From: an uncultured Caulobacteraceae bacterium
GTDB lineage: Bacteria > Pseudomonadota > Alphaproteobacteria > Caulobacterales > TH1-2
Length of the DNA stretch: 18,545 bases
Reading direction: 5' to 3'
NCBI GenBank assembly: GCA_937967425.1
Contig: CALBST010000370.1
Coordinates: 1-18,545, forward strand
Below, one piece after another: positions 1-6,659 of the stretch. The notes below the pieces were generated by a model, which saw nothing but the letters and a program-made list of their open reading frames with translations, was not told the origin of the DNA and searched no databases. How positions within the stretch are numbered: the stretch's first letter is position 1; each line of letters starts with the position of its first letter. A program made the translations under genes and the position numbers.

Positions 1-105
1 GCGCAAGCCGCCAAATGGGTTCAGCCGCAAGAGCTACGCGCGCATGAGATGCCGCCGGCCGATGTGGTTCTCGTCAATCGCCTGATCGAACGGAACGCCG
101 CATGA
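1..105 (+). CDS. mutT: MutT-type NUDIX hydrolase, C-terminal end only
   Basis: Only the last 34 codons lie in the window, read in frame 1 to the TGA at 103-105. The tail contains W6, the sequence PQELRAHEMPPAD around residues 9-21, and VVLVNRLI. A Trp, a 'xxxEL' stretch, then MPPAD followed by a hydrophobic helix is how many alphaproteobacterial MutT (8-oxo-dGTP diphosphatase) proteins end. The NUDIX box itself is outside the window, so the family call rests on this tail alone. MutT proteins remove oxidised guanine nucleotides from the pool. Its stop codon overlaps the start of the pilin gene (ATGA at 102-105), so the two are probably co-transcribed and translationally coupled, although their functions look unrelated. 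Confidence 0.6.
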   Translation, partial: AQAAKWVQPQELRAHEMPPADVVLVNRLIERNAA

Positions 106-260
106 TCCTTCTCAACTTCCTCCGCGACGAGCGCGGCGCCACCGCGATCGAATACGCCCTCATCGCCTCGCTGATCGGCATGGTCATCATCGGCGCTGTG
201 ACCGCCATCGGCGAGTCACTGAACGGCACGTTCAACGACGCGGCCGCCGGCCTCGGCTAA
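102..260 (+). CDS. Flp/Fap family type IVb pilin
   Basis: Encodes 52 residues: a short polar leader (MILLNFLRDERGATAIEYAL) running into a single hydrophobic helix (about residues 15-40) and a small polar tail. The sequence G-A-T-A-I-E-Y-A, with Glu five residues after the Gly, is the prepilin peptidase site of Flp pilins. Cleavage after G12 would give a mature protein starting ATAIEYA, with E5 at the usual place. Flp pilins build the adhesive tight-adherence (Tad) pili on the cell surface. The start is fixed by the ATGA overlap with the upstream stop codon. No tad/cpa assembly genes are visible downstream, so this may be an isolated pilin copy; genes left of the window cannot be judged. The gene is too short for many gene callers. 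Confidence 0.9.
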   Translation: MILLNFLRDERGATAIEYALIASLIGMVIIGAVTAIGESLNGTFNDAAAGLG

Positions 261-278
261 CATTTCAGCTTTGTTTCA

Positions 279-296
279 GCGCCGACGAACAGGCGC
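279..296 (+). other. small hairpin after the pilin gene
   Basis: GCGCC (279-283) and GGCGC (292-296) form a 5-bp stem with an 8-nt loop, 18 nt after the pilin stop codon. No T-tract follows, so it is at best a weak terminator or an mRNA 3' end stabiliser. Confidence 0.25.
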
Positions 297-362
297 AAAG
301 AACTAGGCCCATAAGCCTCTCCACGAGCCGCCTTGGAGCCCAAGGCCAATCTGGGGAGTATC

Positions 363-1748
363 ATGAATCTCGCGCAATCCTTGGGCGCAGCTGCAGCGGC
401 CCTGGTCATGGGTATGTCCGCCAGCGGCGTGGCGCCGGCGCAGACCGTTTCACAAGTGGTCGCCGAAGCCCGCGCCCGGCTGGAACCGCACGCCATCCGC
501 GGCGCCGTCGAAGAACTCGCCGCCATGTTGGAGCAGCGTTACGTCTTCCCTGACGTGGCCCAGCGCTACGCCGAGCATCTGCGCGAACGCGCCAAGGCCG
601 GCGCTTACGATGGCGCCACCGACCCCCAGCAACTCGCGGCGCAGCTCACCGGCGAACTCAACTCGATCCATCGCGATGCGCATCTGCGCGTAACGTTGAG
701 CGGTGGATCCGAGCCGGGACGCCGAGTTTTGCGTGCGCCGCCAGGAGATGAAGCGTTCGGCGAAGCTCAATGGCTCGCCGATGGCGTCGCCTACCTGCGC
801 ATCAACATGCTGCCCGGCGACGAGGAGTCCCGCGTGCGCATGGCGCAGATCCTCGACCAATACGCCGACGCCGATGCACTTGTGCTCGATCTGCGCACCT
901 GCCGGGGTGGCACGCTCGGCGTCATGGATGTGCTGTTCTCGCGCCTCTACGCGCGCCCAACGCAGCTCGTCACTATGGACACGCGCGCCGGCGCCGATCG
1001 CGGCCTCGAGGACATGTACGCTAACACCGCGACGATGCGCGAAATCCGCAGCGCGCCGCGTAATATCCGCCGCTGGCAACACTGGGCGCAGCCGACATCG
1101 CCCGTGAGTTCACTGGCCGACGCGCGCGTTTTCGTGCTGACGAACCAAACGGCCTCCGCCTGCGAACATCTCTCGCTCGCGCTCAAGGAAACCGGCCGCG
1201 CCACTCTCATCGGCGCCGTCACGCGCGGCGCTGGCCACTACGGTGGTGACGAAACGTTCGGCGCCAACCAATTCCAAGTCTTCATTCCCGTCGGCCGCAC
1301 TTACATCGAGCGCACCGGCCAGGGTTGGGAAGGCGTTGGCATCGCGCCGGATCGCGCCACCGCGCCGCAGGAAGCCTTGAACGAAGCGTTGCGCGAATTG
1401 CGCGTTGCTCAAACCGCCGTGACACAAGCACTCTCACAGGTGCGCGCTAGCCCGGCGCCAGACGCTATCCGTGTCGATGCCGCCGCCTCGCCCACGCGCC
1501 GCTACGGCATCGGCATGATCAATGGCGGTCCAAACGCGACCGAAATCGAAGTCGCGGAAATCGCGCCGGGCTTCGCCGCCGAGCGCAGCGGATTGCAAGC
1601 GGGAGATCGCATCATCAGCGTCAACGGCACGGCGGTTCGTACGCTCACGCCGGACGCGCTCTCCGCCGCGATGCGCGGATCGCCTTTGACGCTCGAGGTG
1701 ATGCGCGGCAGCGAGCGAATGACCATCCGCATGTCGCTCGATGACTAG
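363..1748 (+). CDS. exported S41 family peptidase with C-terminal PDZ domain
   Basis: Encodes 461 residues. I chose the ATG at 363 because a GGGGAG ribosome site lies just before it and a signal peptide follows at once (hydrophobic core about 8-24, likely cut after APAQ near residue 27); an upstream TTG at 333 would spoil this. Residues about 33-115 resemble the helical IRBP-like N-terminal region of S41 proteases (QRYVFPD). The protease core covers about 135-335 and has the nucleophile motif NQTASACE, with S265 as probable catalytic serine and E268 three residues on. H107 in RDAHLR is the likely base of an IRBP/tricorn-type site. A PDZ domain occupies about 390-461 (SGLQAGDRIISVNG). It acts in the periplasm or on the cell surface; the substrate is unknown. 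The 3' end overlaps the convergent HNH gene by 4 bases. Confidence 0.85.
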   Translation: MNLAQSLGAAAAALVMGMSASGVAPAQTVSQVVAEARARLEPHAIRGAVEELAAMLEQRYVFPDVAQRYAEHLRERAKAGAYDGATDPQQLAAQLTGELNSIHRDAHLRVTLSGGSEPGRRVLRAPPGDEAFGEAQWLADGVAYLRINMLPGDEESRVRMAQILDQYADADALVLDLRTCRGGTLGVMDVLFSRLYARPTQLVTMDTRAGADRGLEDMYANTATMREIRSAPRNIRRWQHWAQPTSPVSSLADARVFVLTNQTASACEHLSLALKETGRATLIGAVTRGAGHYGGDETFGANQFQVFIPVGRTYIERTGQGWEGVGIAPDRATAPQEALNEALRELRVAQTAVTQALSQVRASPAPDAIRVDAAASPTRRYGIGMINGGPNATEIEVAEIAPGFAAERSGLQAGDRIISVNGTAVRTLTPDALSAAMRGSPLTLEVMRGSERMTIRMSLDD

Positions 1749-2305
1749 GCGTCCAGCTCGACGTCCCAGTAGAGGTAGTCCATCCAACTTTCGTGCAGAT
1801 GGTGCGGCGGGAAACGGCGGCCGACATGTTGCAGCTCATGCATGGTCGGCCGGCGCGGGCGCCGGAACGGCCGCATGCCCGAATGATGGACGTACTTGCC
1901 GCCCTTCTTCAGATTGCATGGCGCGCACGCCGTGACGATGTTCTCCCATGTCGTGCGGCCACCCTTCGAACGCGGCACAACGTGATCGAAGGTGAGATCG
2001 TCCGGCGAGCCGCAATACTGGCAAGCGAAGCCATCGCGCAGGAACACATTGAAGCGCGTGAACGCCGGCGGGCGATCCTGATGGACATAATCGCGTAGCG
2101 AAATGACGCTCGGCAGCTTCATCTCGAAAGACGGCGAATGCACAACTTGATCGTAGTGCGCGACGACATCGACGCGTTCGAGGAAGACGGCCTTCACCGC
2201 TTCCTGCCAAGGCCACAACGAGAGCGGGTAATAGGAAAGCGGGCGGAAGTCGGCGTTCAGAACCAGCGCCGGGAAGCCCGCGAGAGGGACGCTGGAAACA
2301 GTCAT
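1745..2305 (-). CDS. HNH endonuclease family protein
   Basis: Encodes 186 residues with a zinc-stabilised HNH nuclease fold: C95-x2-C98, then DHVVPRSKGG (D107, H108), N122 and C127-x2-C130. These are the zinc cysteines, the general-base His and the Asn of HNH proteins. The N-terminal 90 residues (LNADFRPLSYYPLSLWPWQEAVKAVF) match the conserved leader of a widespread stand-alone bacterial HNH family, and the C-terminal end after residue 140 is basic. Such proteins cut DNA in a metal-dependent way, but the cellular role of this subfamily is not established. There is no phage or restriction gene nearby, so I treat it as a resident housekeeping-type gene. The ATG at 2305 is preceded by GGAG 9 nt upstream, inside the loop and stem of a perfect hairpin (2308-2329). 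Confidence 0.88.
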   Translation of the reverse strand: MTVSSVPLAGFPALVLNADFRPLSYYPLSLWPWQEAVKAVFLERVDVVAHYDQVVHSPSFEMKLPSVISLRDYVHQDRPPAFTRFNVFLRDGFACQYCGSPDDLTFDHVVPRSKGGRTTWENIVTACAPCNLKKGGKYVHHSGMRPFRRPRRPTMHELQHVGRRFPPHHLHESWMDYLYWDVELDA

Positions 2306-2307
2306 CG

Positions 2308-2329
2308 GCGGCTGCTCCAGTGCAGCCGC
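2308..2329 (-). promoter_or_regulatory. hairpin sequestering the HNH gene ribosome binding site
   Basis: On the minus strand GCGGCTGC and GCAGCCGC form an 8-bp perfect GC-rich stem with a 6-nt loop, ACTGGA. The loop and the first stem base hold the only Shine-Dalgarno-like GGAG, and the ATG follows 2 nt after the stem. The folded mRNA should hinder ribosome access. The arms are visible directly; the regulatory effect is inferred. Confidence 0.5.
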
Positions 2330-2389
2330 TCAAGAAACTGGTGGCGGATTACGCGCGATGGACTGAAGACGCCTCTCCTTCTGCACCGC

Positions 2390-2398
2390 AGTATAGCA
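2390..2398 (-). promoter_or_regulatory. candidate extended -10 promoter for the HNH gene
   Basis: The minus strand reads TGC-TATACT, a 5/6 match to the -10 box with the extended TG element. The best -35 (TTCGCA at 2415-2420) is 4/6 with a long 19-bp spacer. Transcription would start near 2383, giving a leader of about 80 nt that includes the 2308-2329 hairpin. A weaker but possible site. Confidence 0.4.
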
Positions 2399-2482
2399 CA
2401 ACCCGCAGCGCCGATGCGAACCAGCTATATCTGATTTGGCGCGACACGTTCATGACACTCGCGCCACAGTGGCCGAAAATCC

Positions 2483-3160
2483 TCAACCGGCGCCGACAAG
2501 ACCCTTGGTTTTCAAACACATGGAGAGGAACTCGCCGCCGAGTTCCAGGCCGTCAGGCCCAATCGAATGCGGTATTCCGTAGGAGATGTGCCACTGCGCG
2601 CCGTGATCGGCGGCGGCAAGCGCTTCCGCCGAATCGAACATCGCAGGGATCGGAATGGTCGGATCGCGGTCGCCGTGAATGAGCAGAACCGGCGGCTTGG
2701 AGCGCATGTGCTCCTTCAGGTTTCGCCCGCCCACCAGCACGCCGGAAAAACCGAGGATCGCGCCAATCTGCTGCTCGCGCCGCAAGCCAACGTGCAGCGC
2801 CATCATCGTGCCCTGGCTGAAACCGACGAGGGCAAGGCGGTCCGGCGTCAGCCCGTATTTCTCCAACTCGCGATCAATGAAGCGATCCACCGATTGCGCG
2901 GCAGTCTTTGCGCCCTGCTCCATCAAGTGCGGATCGAGATTTGAGATCGGAAACCATTGATAGCCGCCGGGGGCCATCGGAACGGGCTCGATCGCGTTCG
3001 GCGAAACGAACGCCGCGCCTGGCAACAGGTCCGCCCAATACGGCGCCAGCGAAATGAGATCGGCGCCGTTCGAGCCGTATCCGTGCAGAAAAATAACCAG
3101 CGAATCCGGTTTTCCACCACGCTTCGGCGGCATCCGGGGGCCATCGAGGAACACAGTCAT
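2483..3160 (-). CDS. alpha/beta hydrolase, phospholipase/carboxylesterase family
   Basis: Encodes 225 residues, the usual size for the Abhydrolase_2 (phospholipase/carboxylesterase, EstB-like) family. The fold is marked by VIFLHGYGSNG (residues 22-32, the oxyanion-hole HG), the nucleophile elbow GFSQG with S115, then HGDRDPTIP with D166 and GIPHSI with H198, in the expected order for a Ser-Asp-His triad. There is no signal peptide, so it is cytoplasmic. Members hydrolyse short-chain esters, and some act on lysophospholipids or acyl-proteins; the substrate cannot be told from sequence. The ATG at 3160 has only a weak AGGCAG ribosome site. It lies on the same strand as the HNH gene, with 177 bases between them, so it may be a separate transcript. 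No terminator is visible after its stop. Confidence 0.9.
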   Translation of the reverse strand: MTVFLDGPRMPPKRGGKPDSLVIFLHGYGSNGADLISLAPYWADLLPGAAFVSPNAIEPVPMAPGGYQWFPISNLDPHLMEQGAKTAAQSVDRFIDRELEKYGLTPDRLALVGFSQGTMMALHVGLRREQQIGAILGFSGVLVGGRNLKEHMRSKPPVLLIHGDRDPTIPIPAMFDSAEALAAADHGAQWHISYGIPHSIGPDGLELGGEFLSMCLKTKGLVGAG

Positions 3161-3209
3161 GAACTCTGCCTAACGCGCGCATTCGCAATGACAAGCACCT
3201 CACACGTTT

Positions 3210-3317
3210 CCCGGCCGAAGCGCAGCGAAGAGCCGGGACCCAGGGGCCGGCAAAGCAAAGCTGTTGCTCCTGGATCCCGGATCGCACCCCGGCTTGAAGC
3301 CGGGGCTGCGTCCGGGA
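3210..3317. repeat. REP/BIME-like palindromic intergenic element
   Basis: Three inverted repeats are nested in this gap. CCCGGC (3210-3215) pairs with GCCGGG (3232-3237). CCGGGACCCAGG (3233-3244) pairs with CCTGGATCCCGG (3269-3280) at 11 of 12 positions. CCCCGGCTTGAAGCCGGGG (3287-3305) is a perfect 19-nt odd palindrome, itself bracketed by TCCCGGA (3275-3281) and TCCGGGA (3311-3317). The phrase 'AGCGCAGCGAAGAGCCGGGACCCAGG' style of unit is typical of dispersed repeats of alphaproteobacterial genomes. It sits between the divergent hydrolase and gluQ genes, so it is not simply a shared terminator. Copy number in the genome cannot be seen here. Confidence 0.7.
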
Positions 3318-3342
3318 AGCGTGGCCTATAGAATGTGACCCG

Positions 3343-4173
3343 ATGAGTTTCGTCACCCGCTTCGCGCCTTCGCCGACAGGCCACCTGCATCTCGGCCACG
3401 CCTTCTCGGCGCTGACTGCGTTTGACGCCGCGCAAGCCGCCGGTGGGCGCTTTTTGTTGCGGATTGAGGACATCGATCAGGGGCGCTCACGGCCGGAGTT
3501 CGAAGCCGCCATCTTCGAAGACCTCGCCTGGCTCGGCATCGCTTGGGAAGAACCGGTGCGGCGCCAGTCGGAGCACATGGCCGACTATGAAGCGGCGCTG
3601 CAAAAACTGATCGAGCGGCAATTGGTCTATCGCTGCTTCCGCACGCGCAAGGAAATCGCCGAAGCCATCGCCTCGGCGCCGCATGGCGAAGCCGAAGAAG
3701 CGTTTCGCGGCGAGGCGCTGCCTGCGGAAGAAGAGGCGGCCAAGCTCGAAGCTGGCGAAGCCTTCGCGTGGCGGCTCTCGCTGAAGAAGGCGCGCGCTGC
3801 GCTCGGCCCCGCCTACTTCGCGCTCGTGTTCGAAGACGAGACCGGCCCGGTGCGCGCCGAACCGGAGCGCCATGGCGACGTCGTGCTCGCGCGCAAGGAT
3901 TTCGGCACGAGCTATCACCTCGCTTCAGTGTGGGACGACGCGCTGCAAGGCGTCACCCACGTCATCCGCGGCGAGGATCTACGCGAGGCGGCGCACCTGC
4001 ACGTGCTGCTGCAAAGGTTGCTCGGCCTGCCGCATCCAGCTTATCGCCACCACCGCCTCATTCTCGGCGAAGACGGCAAGCGCCTCGCCAAGCGAGATCA
4101 GGCGGCGACGCTGCGGGCGCTGCGTGAGAGCGGGAAGACGCCGGACGACGTGCGCGCAATGGTCGGACTCTAA
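3343..4173 (+). CDS. gluQ: glutamyl-Q tRNA(Asp) synthetase
   Basis: Encodes 276 residues, a class I glutamyl-tRNA synthetase catalytic core without the C-terminal anticodon-binding domain; this length and the missing domain identify GluQ rather than GltX. GluQ activates glutamate and attaches it to the queuosine base at position 34 of tRNA(Asp). RFAPSPTGHLHLGH (6-19) holds the HIGH-type motif HLGH (16-19). LRIEDIDQGRSRP (39-51) is the amino-acid-binding loop, and KRLAKR (246-251) is the KMSKS-type loop. Unusually, the zinc region usually written CxC...YPGxCR here reads YRCFRTRKE (C98 only) and FRGEAL, so the zinc cysteines are mostly absent. No strong ribosome site precedes the ATG. The stop overlaps the next gene's start by 1 base (TAATG). 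Confidence 0.92.
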   Translation: MSFVTRFAPSPTGHLHLGHAFSALTAFDAAQAAGGRFLLRIEDIDQGRSRPEFEAAIFEDLAWLGIAWEEPVRRQSEHMADYEAALQKLIERQLVYRCFRTRKEIAEAIASAPHGEAEEAFRGEALPAEEEAAKLEAGEAFAWRLSLKKARAALGPAYFALVFEDETGPVRAEPERHGDVVLARKDFGTSYHLASVWDDALQGVTHVIRGEDLREAAHLHVLLQRLLGLPHPAYRHHRLILGEDGKRLAKRDQAATLRALRESGKTPDDVRAMVGL

Positions 4174-4676
4174 TGCTCGATGTCTCGCGTGCCCCCCTGT
4201 TTACGCCACGCCTTGAGCTGCGCCGCACGCGCATTGAGGACGCGACGGCGATGTTCGAAGCGTTGCGTCACCCCGAAATGTATCGCTACGTCCCACACAA
4301 GACGCCAACGGGCGCCGCCGACGTCGAAACGCGTTTCGCGCGTGTCATGCAGGAAACCGCGCCGGATCGGCTCGACCAATGGCTGAACTGGACCGTCTGG
4401 CGCCGCGAAGACGGCGCGCCGCTCGGCACGGTTGAGGCAACTGTGAGCCAGCATCACGCCGTCTCCATCGGCTATTTGTTTGACCCGCGCATTTGGGGCC
4501 GCGGCTACGCCACTGAGGCCGTGAAAGCGATGATGGATCATCTGCGCACGCAAGGCGCGCTCGTCTTCAAGGCCGAGATCGACATTCAGAACGACGCCTC
4601 GAAGGCGCTCGTTCGCCGGCTCGGCTTCCAACACGCCTTTACCGAGGGCGCCGACGAGTTTTGGCGCCTCACATAG
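4173..4676 (+). CDS. GNAT family N-acetyltransferase, RimJ/RimL-like
   Basis: Encodes 167 residues. The start LFTPRLELRRTRIEDATAMFEAL (about residues 9-31) is the standard opening of RimJ/RimL-type GNAT proteins. WGRGYATEAVKAMMDH (108-123) is motif A, the acetyl-CoA pyrophosphate loop (R/Q-x-x-G-x-G/A). The stretch EIDIQNDASKALVRRLGF (135-152) is motif B with the usual N-x-x-S-x-x-x-x-x-x-x-G-F. Such enzymes move an acetyl group from acetyl-CoA to protein N-termini or small amines; the acceptor is unknown. The ATG overlaps the gluQ stop codon by 1 base, so translation is probably coupled to gluQ. The pairing looks like an operon of convenience, with no evident shared pathway. Confidence 0.88.
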   Translation: MLDVSRAPLFTPRLELRRTRIEDATAMFEALRHPEMYRYVPHKTPTGAADVETRFARVMQETAPDRLDQWLNWTVWRREDGAPLGTVEATVSQHHAVSIGYLFDPRIWGRGYATEAVKAMMDHLRTQGALVFKAEIDIQNDASKALVRRLGFQHAFTEGADEFWRLT

Positions 4677-4801
4677 CTAACGCGCATTGACCACGTTTTC
4701 TGCATTTTTTTGCGCGTGCGAACACGCTTCTCTAATCACGTTGCGCTACCATCCACACACGCAGAACGCGCCAGCCGCAAAATGCGGCGAAGTTAAAGAC
4801 G

Positions 4802-5146
4802 ATGTTGTGGGTTGATCACGAGAACTATTTTGGGCCTGACCGCCGGCGCAAGCCGGGCGGCATGCGCATCCGTGAGCGCCGCCGCTACAATTATGCCGGC
4901 AATCCGCCGCCGGTAAGCACCGCCCTTCGCCAGCTCCGCATGCGCATTCTGGACGCGCAGGGCCCCGGCGCGGCGAAGCTCGCCGATCGCGCCAACGCCG
5001 TTGCGATGCTCGCCGCACATCAGGGCGAACATGACGCCGCTTACGAACTCTCCGCCTTCGCAGCAGCGGCGCTACGCGGCCGCAACACCGACATGCGCCA
5101 AGCGCTTTACGCGAGCCTCGACCGCGTCCACACGGCCTTGCGCTGA
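4802..5146 (+). CDS. hypothetical protein, arginine-rich N-terminus
   Basis: Encodes 114 residues that I do not recognise. The first 35 residues are very basic and carry two related patches, FGPDRRRKPGG and IRERRRYNY, followed by PPP. The remainder (about 37-114) is predicted mostly helical and alanine-rich (LRQLRMRILDAQGPGAAKLADRANAV), without cysteines, signal peptide or membrane segment. The codon pattern (GC-rich third positions) matches neighbouring genes, which favours a real gene. The start ATG at 4802 has only a weak GAAG upstream. It converges with the 5147-5431 gene, the two stops being immediately adjacent. The 125-nt gap before it holds a small GCGTG-CGAA-CACGC hairpin (4714-4727) and a run of T residues but no clear promoter. 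A basic RNA- or DNA-contacting protein is possible but unsupported. Confidence 0.6.
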   Translation: MLWVDHENYFGPDRRRKPGGMRIRERRRYNYAGNPPPVSTALRQLRMRILDAQGPGAAKLADRANAVAMLAAHQGEHDAAYELSAFAAAALRGRNTDMRQALYASLDRVHTALR

Positions 5147-5431
5147 TTAGTCGGGATAGTGCCGGTCGCCCGGCCAACCTTCGATGGCTTCAATGGTCTC
5201 GTGCGCGCGCTCGAGCTTATGATCAGGCACGTTGGATATCCGCGCCGCTTCGATCCAGGCCTTGATCGCCGTCGGCGCCAGCCGGTCGCGGCCGCACAGC
5301 AGGAAGAACGGCTCGTCCTTGGCGAGACCTGAAAGCGATCCGAACTCCAGCTCGGCAGCGAGATACTTGAAGCCCGCCTCTTTCAGCTTCTTCGCGCACT
5401 CGAGTTTCACATCGCGGCCATCGTCTGACAT
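5147..5431 (-). CDS. hypothetical small soluble protein
   Basis: Encodes 94 residues that I cannot assign. It is a charged, soluble, mainly helical protein (VKLECAKKLKEAGFKYLAAELEF; HKLERAHETIEAIEGW) with two cysteines (C12 and one in LLCGRD) and no signal peptide or membrane helix. A good Shine-Dalgarno, GAGGAG, stands 7 nt before the ATG at 5431, supporting a translated gene. It starts 19 nt after the stop of the serine hydrolase on the same strand, so the two are likely co-transcribed. Its stop codon abuts that of the convergent 4802-5146 gene with no space between. Confidence 0.65.
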   Translation of the reverse strand: MSDDGRDVKLECAKKLKEAGFKYLAAELEFGSLSGLAKDEPFFLLCGRDRLAPTAIKAWIEAARISNVPDHKLERAHETIEAIEGWPGDRHYPD

Positions 5432-5450
5432 TGACGTCTCCTCTTGCCTC

Positions 5451-6605
5451 TCACGGGCGGTCGCCGAACGCGCCGATCAAGCGCCCGGCCCAATCGCCCA
5501 TCGCATTCCACGCTTCGGCGCCGCCGTCAAAGCGGCCGAGCCGCACCATGACGAGATCCTTTGACGGCACGACGACAATGATCTGCCCCTCATAGCCCTG
5601 CGCCGAAAACGCGTCGGTCAAATCCGGGTTCACGATCAGCGAGCGATCGGGCCGCCCCGTGCCGTGCGGCGGCGTCAACCACCATTGCGCGCCGTAAACG
5701 TCAGTGTTCACGTCCGGCCCCGGCGTGCGTGCGAAATCGACCCAGCCCTCCGGCAACACACGCTGCCCATTCCAGACGCCGTCGCGCAGATAGAGATAGC
5801 CAAAGCGCGCGTAATCTCGCGCCGTCGCCCAATAAAGTGAACTGCCATAGAATGTACCTTGCGGATCGAACTCGACGATCGGGCGCATGCCGATGCGATC
5901 GAACAGCGCCGTGTTCATCCACGCGCGCATGCGCGCACGGCGATCATTCGCATCGCGCGGGTCCGGAACGATGAGGCGCGTGAGCGCATCCGAGATCAGC
6001 ATCGTCCCCGCCGATGTGTAATTCCAACGCGTGCCGGGATCGTGGATCAGGCGCCGGTTCGCGGCCCAGCGAACGACATCGCGCCGGCCGTCGCCGAACA
6101 ACATGCGCGCATTGCCGGCCTGTGAAACGTCGGCGGCGCTTTCTTGATAGTCCAGCCCATCGACCATCTGCAGCCATTGCCGCCAAGTGATCGACGCGCG
6201 CCGATCGCCTGCGCGCCACGCCGGATTGCCCATCGGCGCATCGATGCCAAGCCGGCCTTCTAGCACCGCGGCGCCGACCAAGGCGTGCGTCAACGATTTG
6301 CCGACTGACCAGGAATTGAGCCGCGAGTCGCGCGTATAGCCATCGGCGTAGCGCTCGAACACGACACGTCCGCCCTGCACGATCACCACCGCGCGCGTCT
6401 CGCCCATCAACGGATGCACGCCAGCGAATGCCTCAGTAACCGCAAGATCATATGCCGCGCGATCGACGTCATCCGGCAGCGGCGCCGTTTCCCAATCCGC
6501 GCCAGGCCAAGCAACACCCGCCGGTTGCGCGGGCAGCGGATGAAGCTGCGCCTGCGCTGACGTTGCGAAAGCCAAAACCGCGACAATGACCAAACTGCGC
6601 AGCAT
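5451..6605 (-). CDS. exported serine hydrolase of the beta-lactamase/class C esterase family
   Basis: Encodes 384 residues from the ATG at 6605. That start has GAGGGG 7 nt upstream and begins a clear signal peptide (MLRSLVIVAVLAFATSAQAQ, cut near residue 20); the frame stays open to 6788 but the extra residues are low-complexity and would bury the signal. The fold is that of PF00144 penicillin-binding-type hydrolases. The nucleophile motif is S100-V-G-K103. The second motif is Y196-T-S198, replacing the Y-x-N of true class C beta-lactamases. The segment YWATARDYARFGYLYLRDG and the HGTG near the C-terminal third fit the same family. Y-x-S is seen in esterase or 6-aminohexanoate-dimer-hydrolase-like members, so esterase or amidase activity is more likely than antibiotic resistance. 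Location: periplasm. It diverges from the 6660 gene across only 54 bases. Confidence 0.88.
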   Translation of the reverse strand: MLRSLVIVAVLAFATSAQAQLHPLPAQPAGVAWPGADWETAPLPDDVDRAAYDLAVTEAFAGVHPLMGETRAVVIVQGGRVVFERYADGYTRDSRLNSWSVGKSLTHALVGAAVLEGRLGIDAPMGNPAWRAGDRRASITWRQWLQMVDGLDYQESAADVSQAGNARMLFGDGRRDVVRWAANRRLIHDPGTRWNYTSAGTMLISDALTRLIVPDPRDANDRRARMRAWMNTALFDRIGMRPIVEFDPQGTFYGSSLYWATARDYARFGYLYLRDGVWNGQRVLPEGWVDFARTPGPDVNTDVYGAQWWLTPPHGTGRPDRSLIVNPDLTDAFSAQGYEGQIIVVVPSKDLVMVRLGRFDGGAEAWNAMGDWAGRLIGAFGDRP

Positions 6606-6659
6606 GACGTTTCCCCTCGTCTTCGCTATGCTTGGCGCCGAGCATAGGGGGAGGCGGTA

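Noticed and set aside
4711..4727. T-run followed by a GCGTG/CACGC hairpin as a terminator of the acetyltransferase gene
   Set aside because: The T residues precede the stem on the plus strand and become A residues on the minus strand, so it is not an intrinsic terminator in either direction.
5451..6605. Serine hydrolase as an antibiotic-resistance beta-lactamase
   Set aside because: SxxK is present but the Y-x-N motif is Y-T-S, and no ampR-type regulator is nearby; esterase or amidase activity is more likely.
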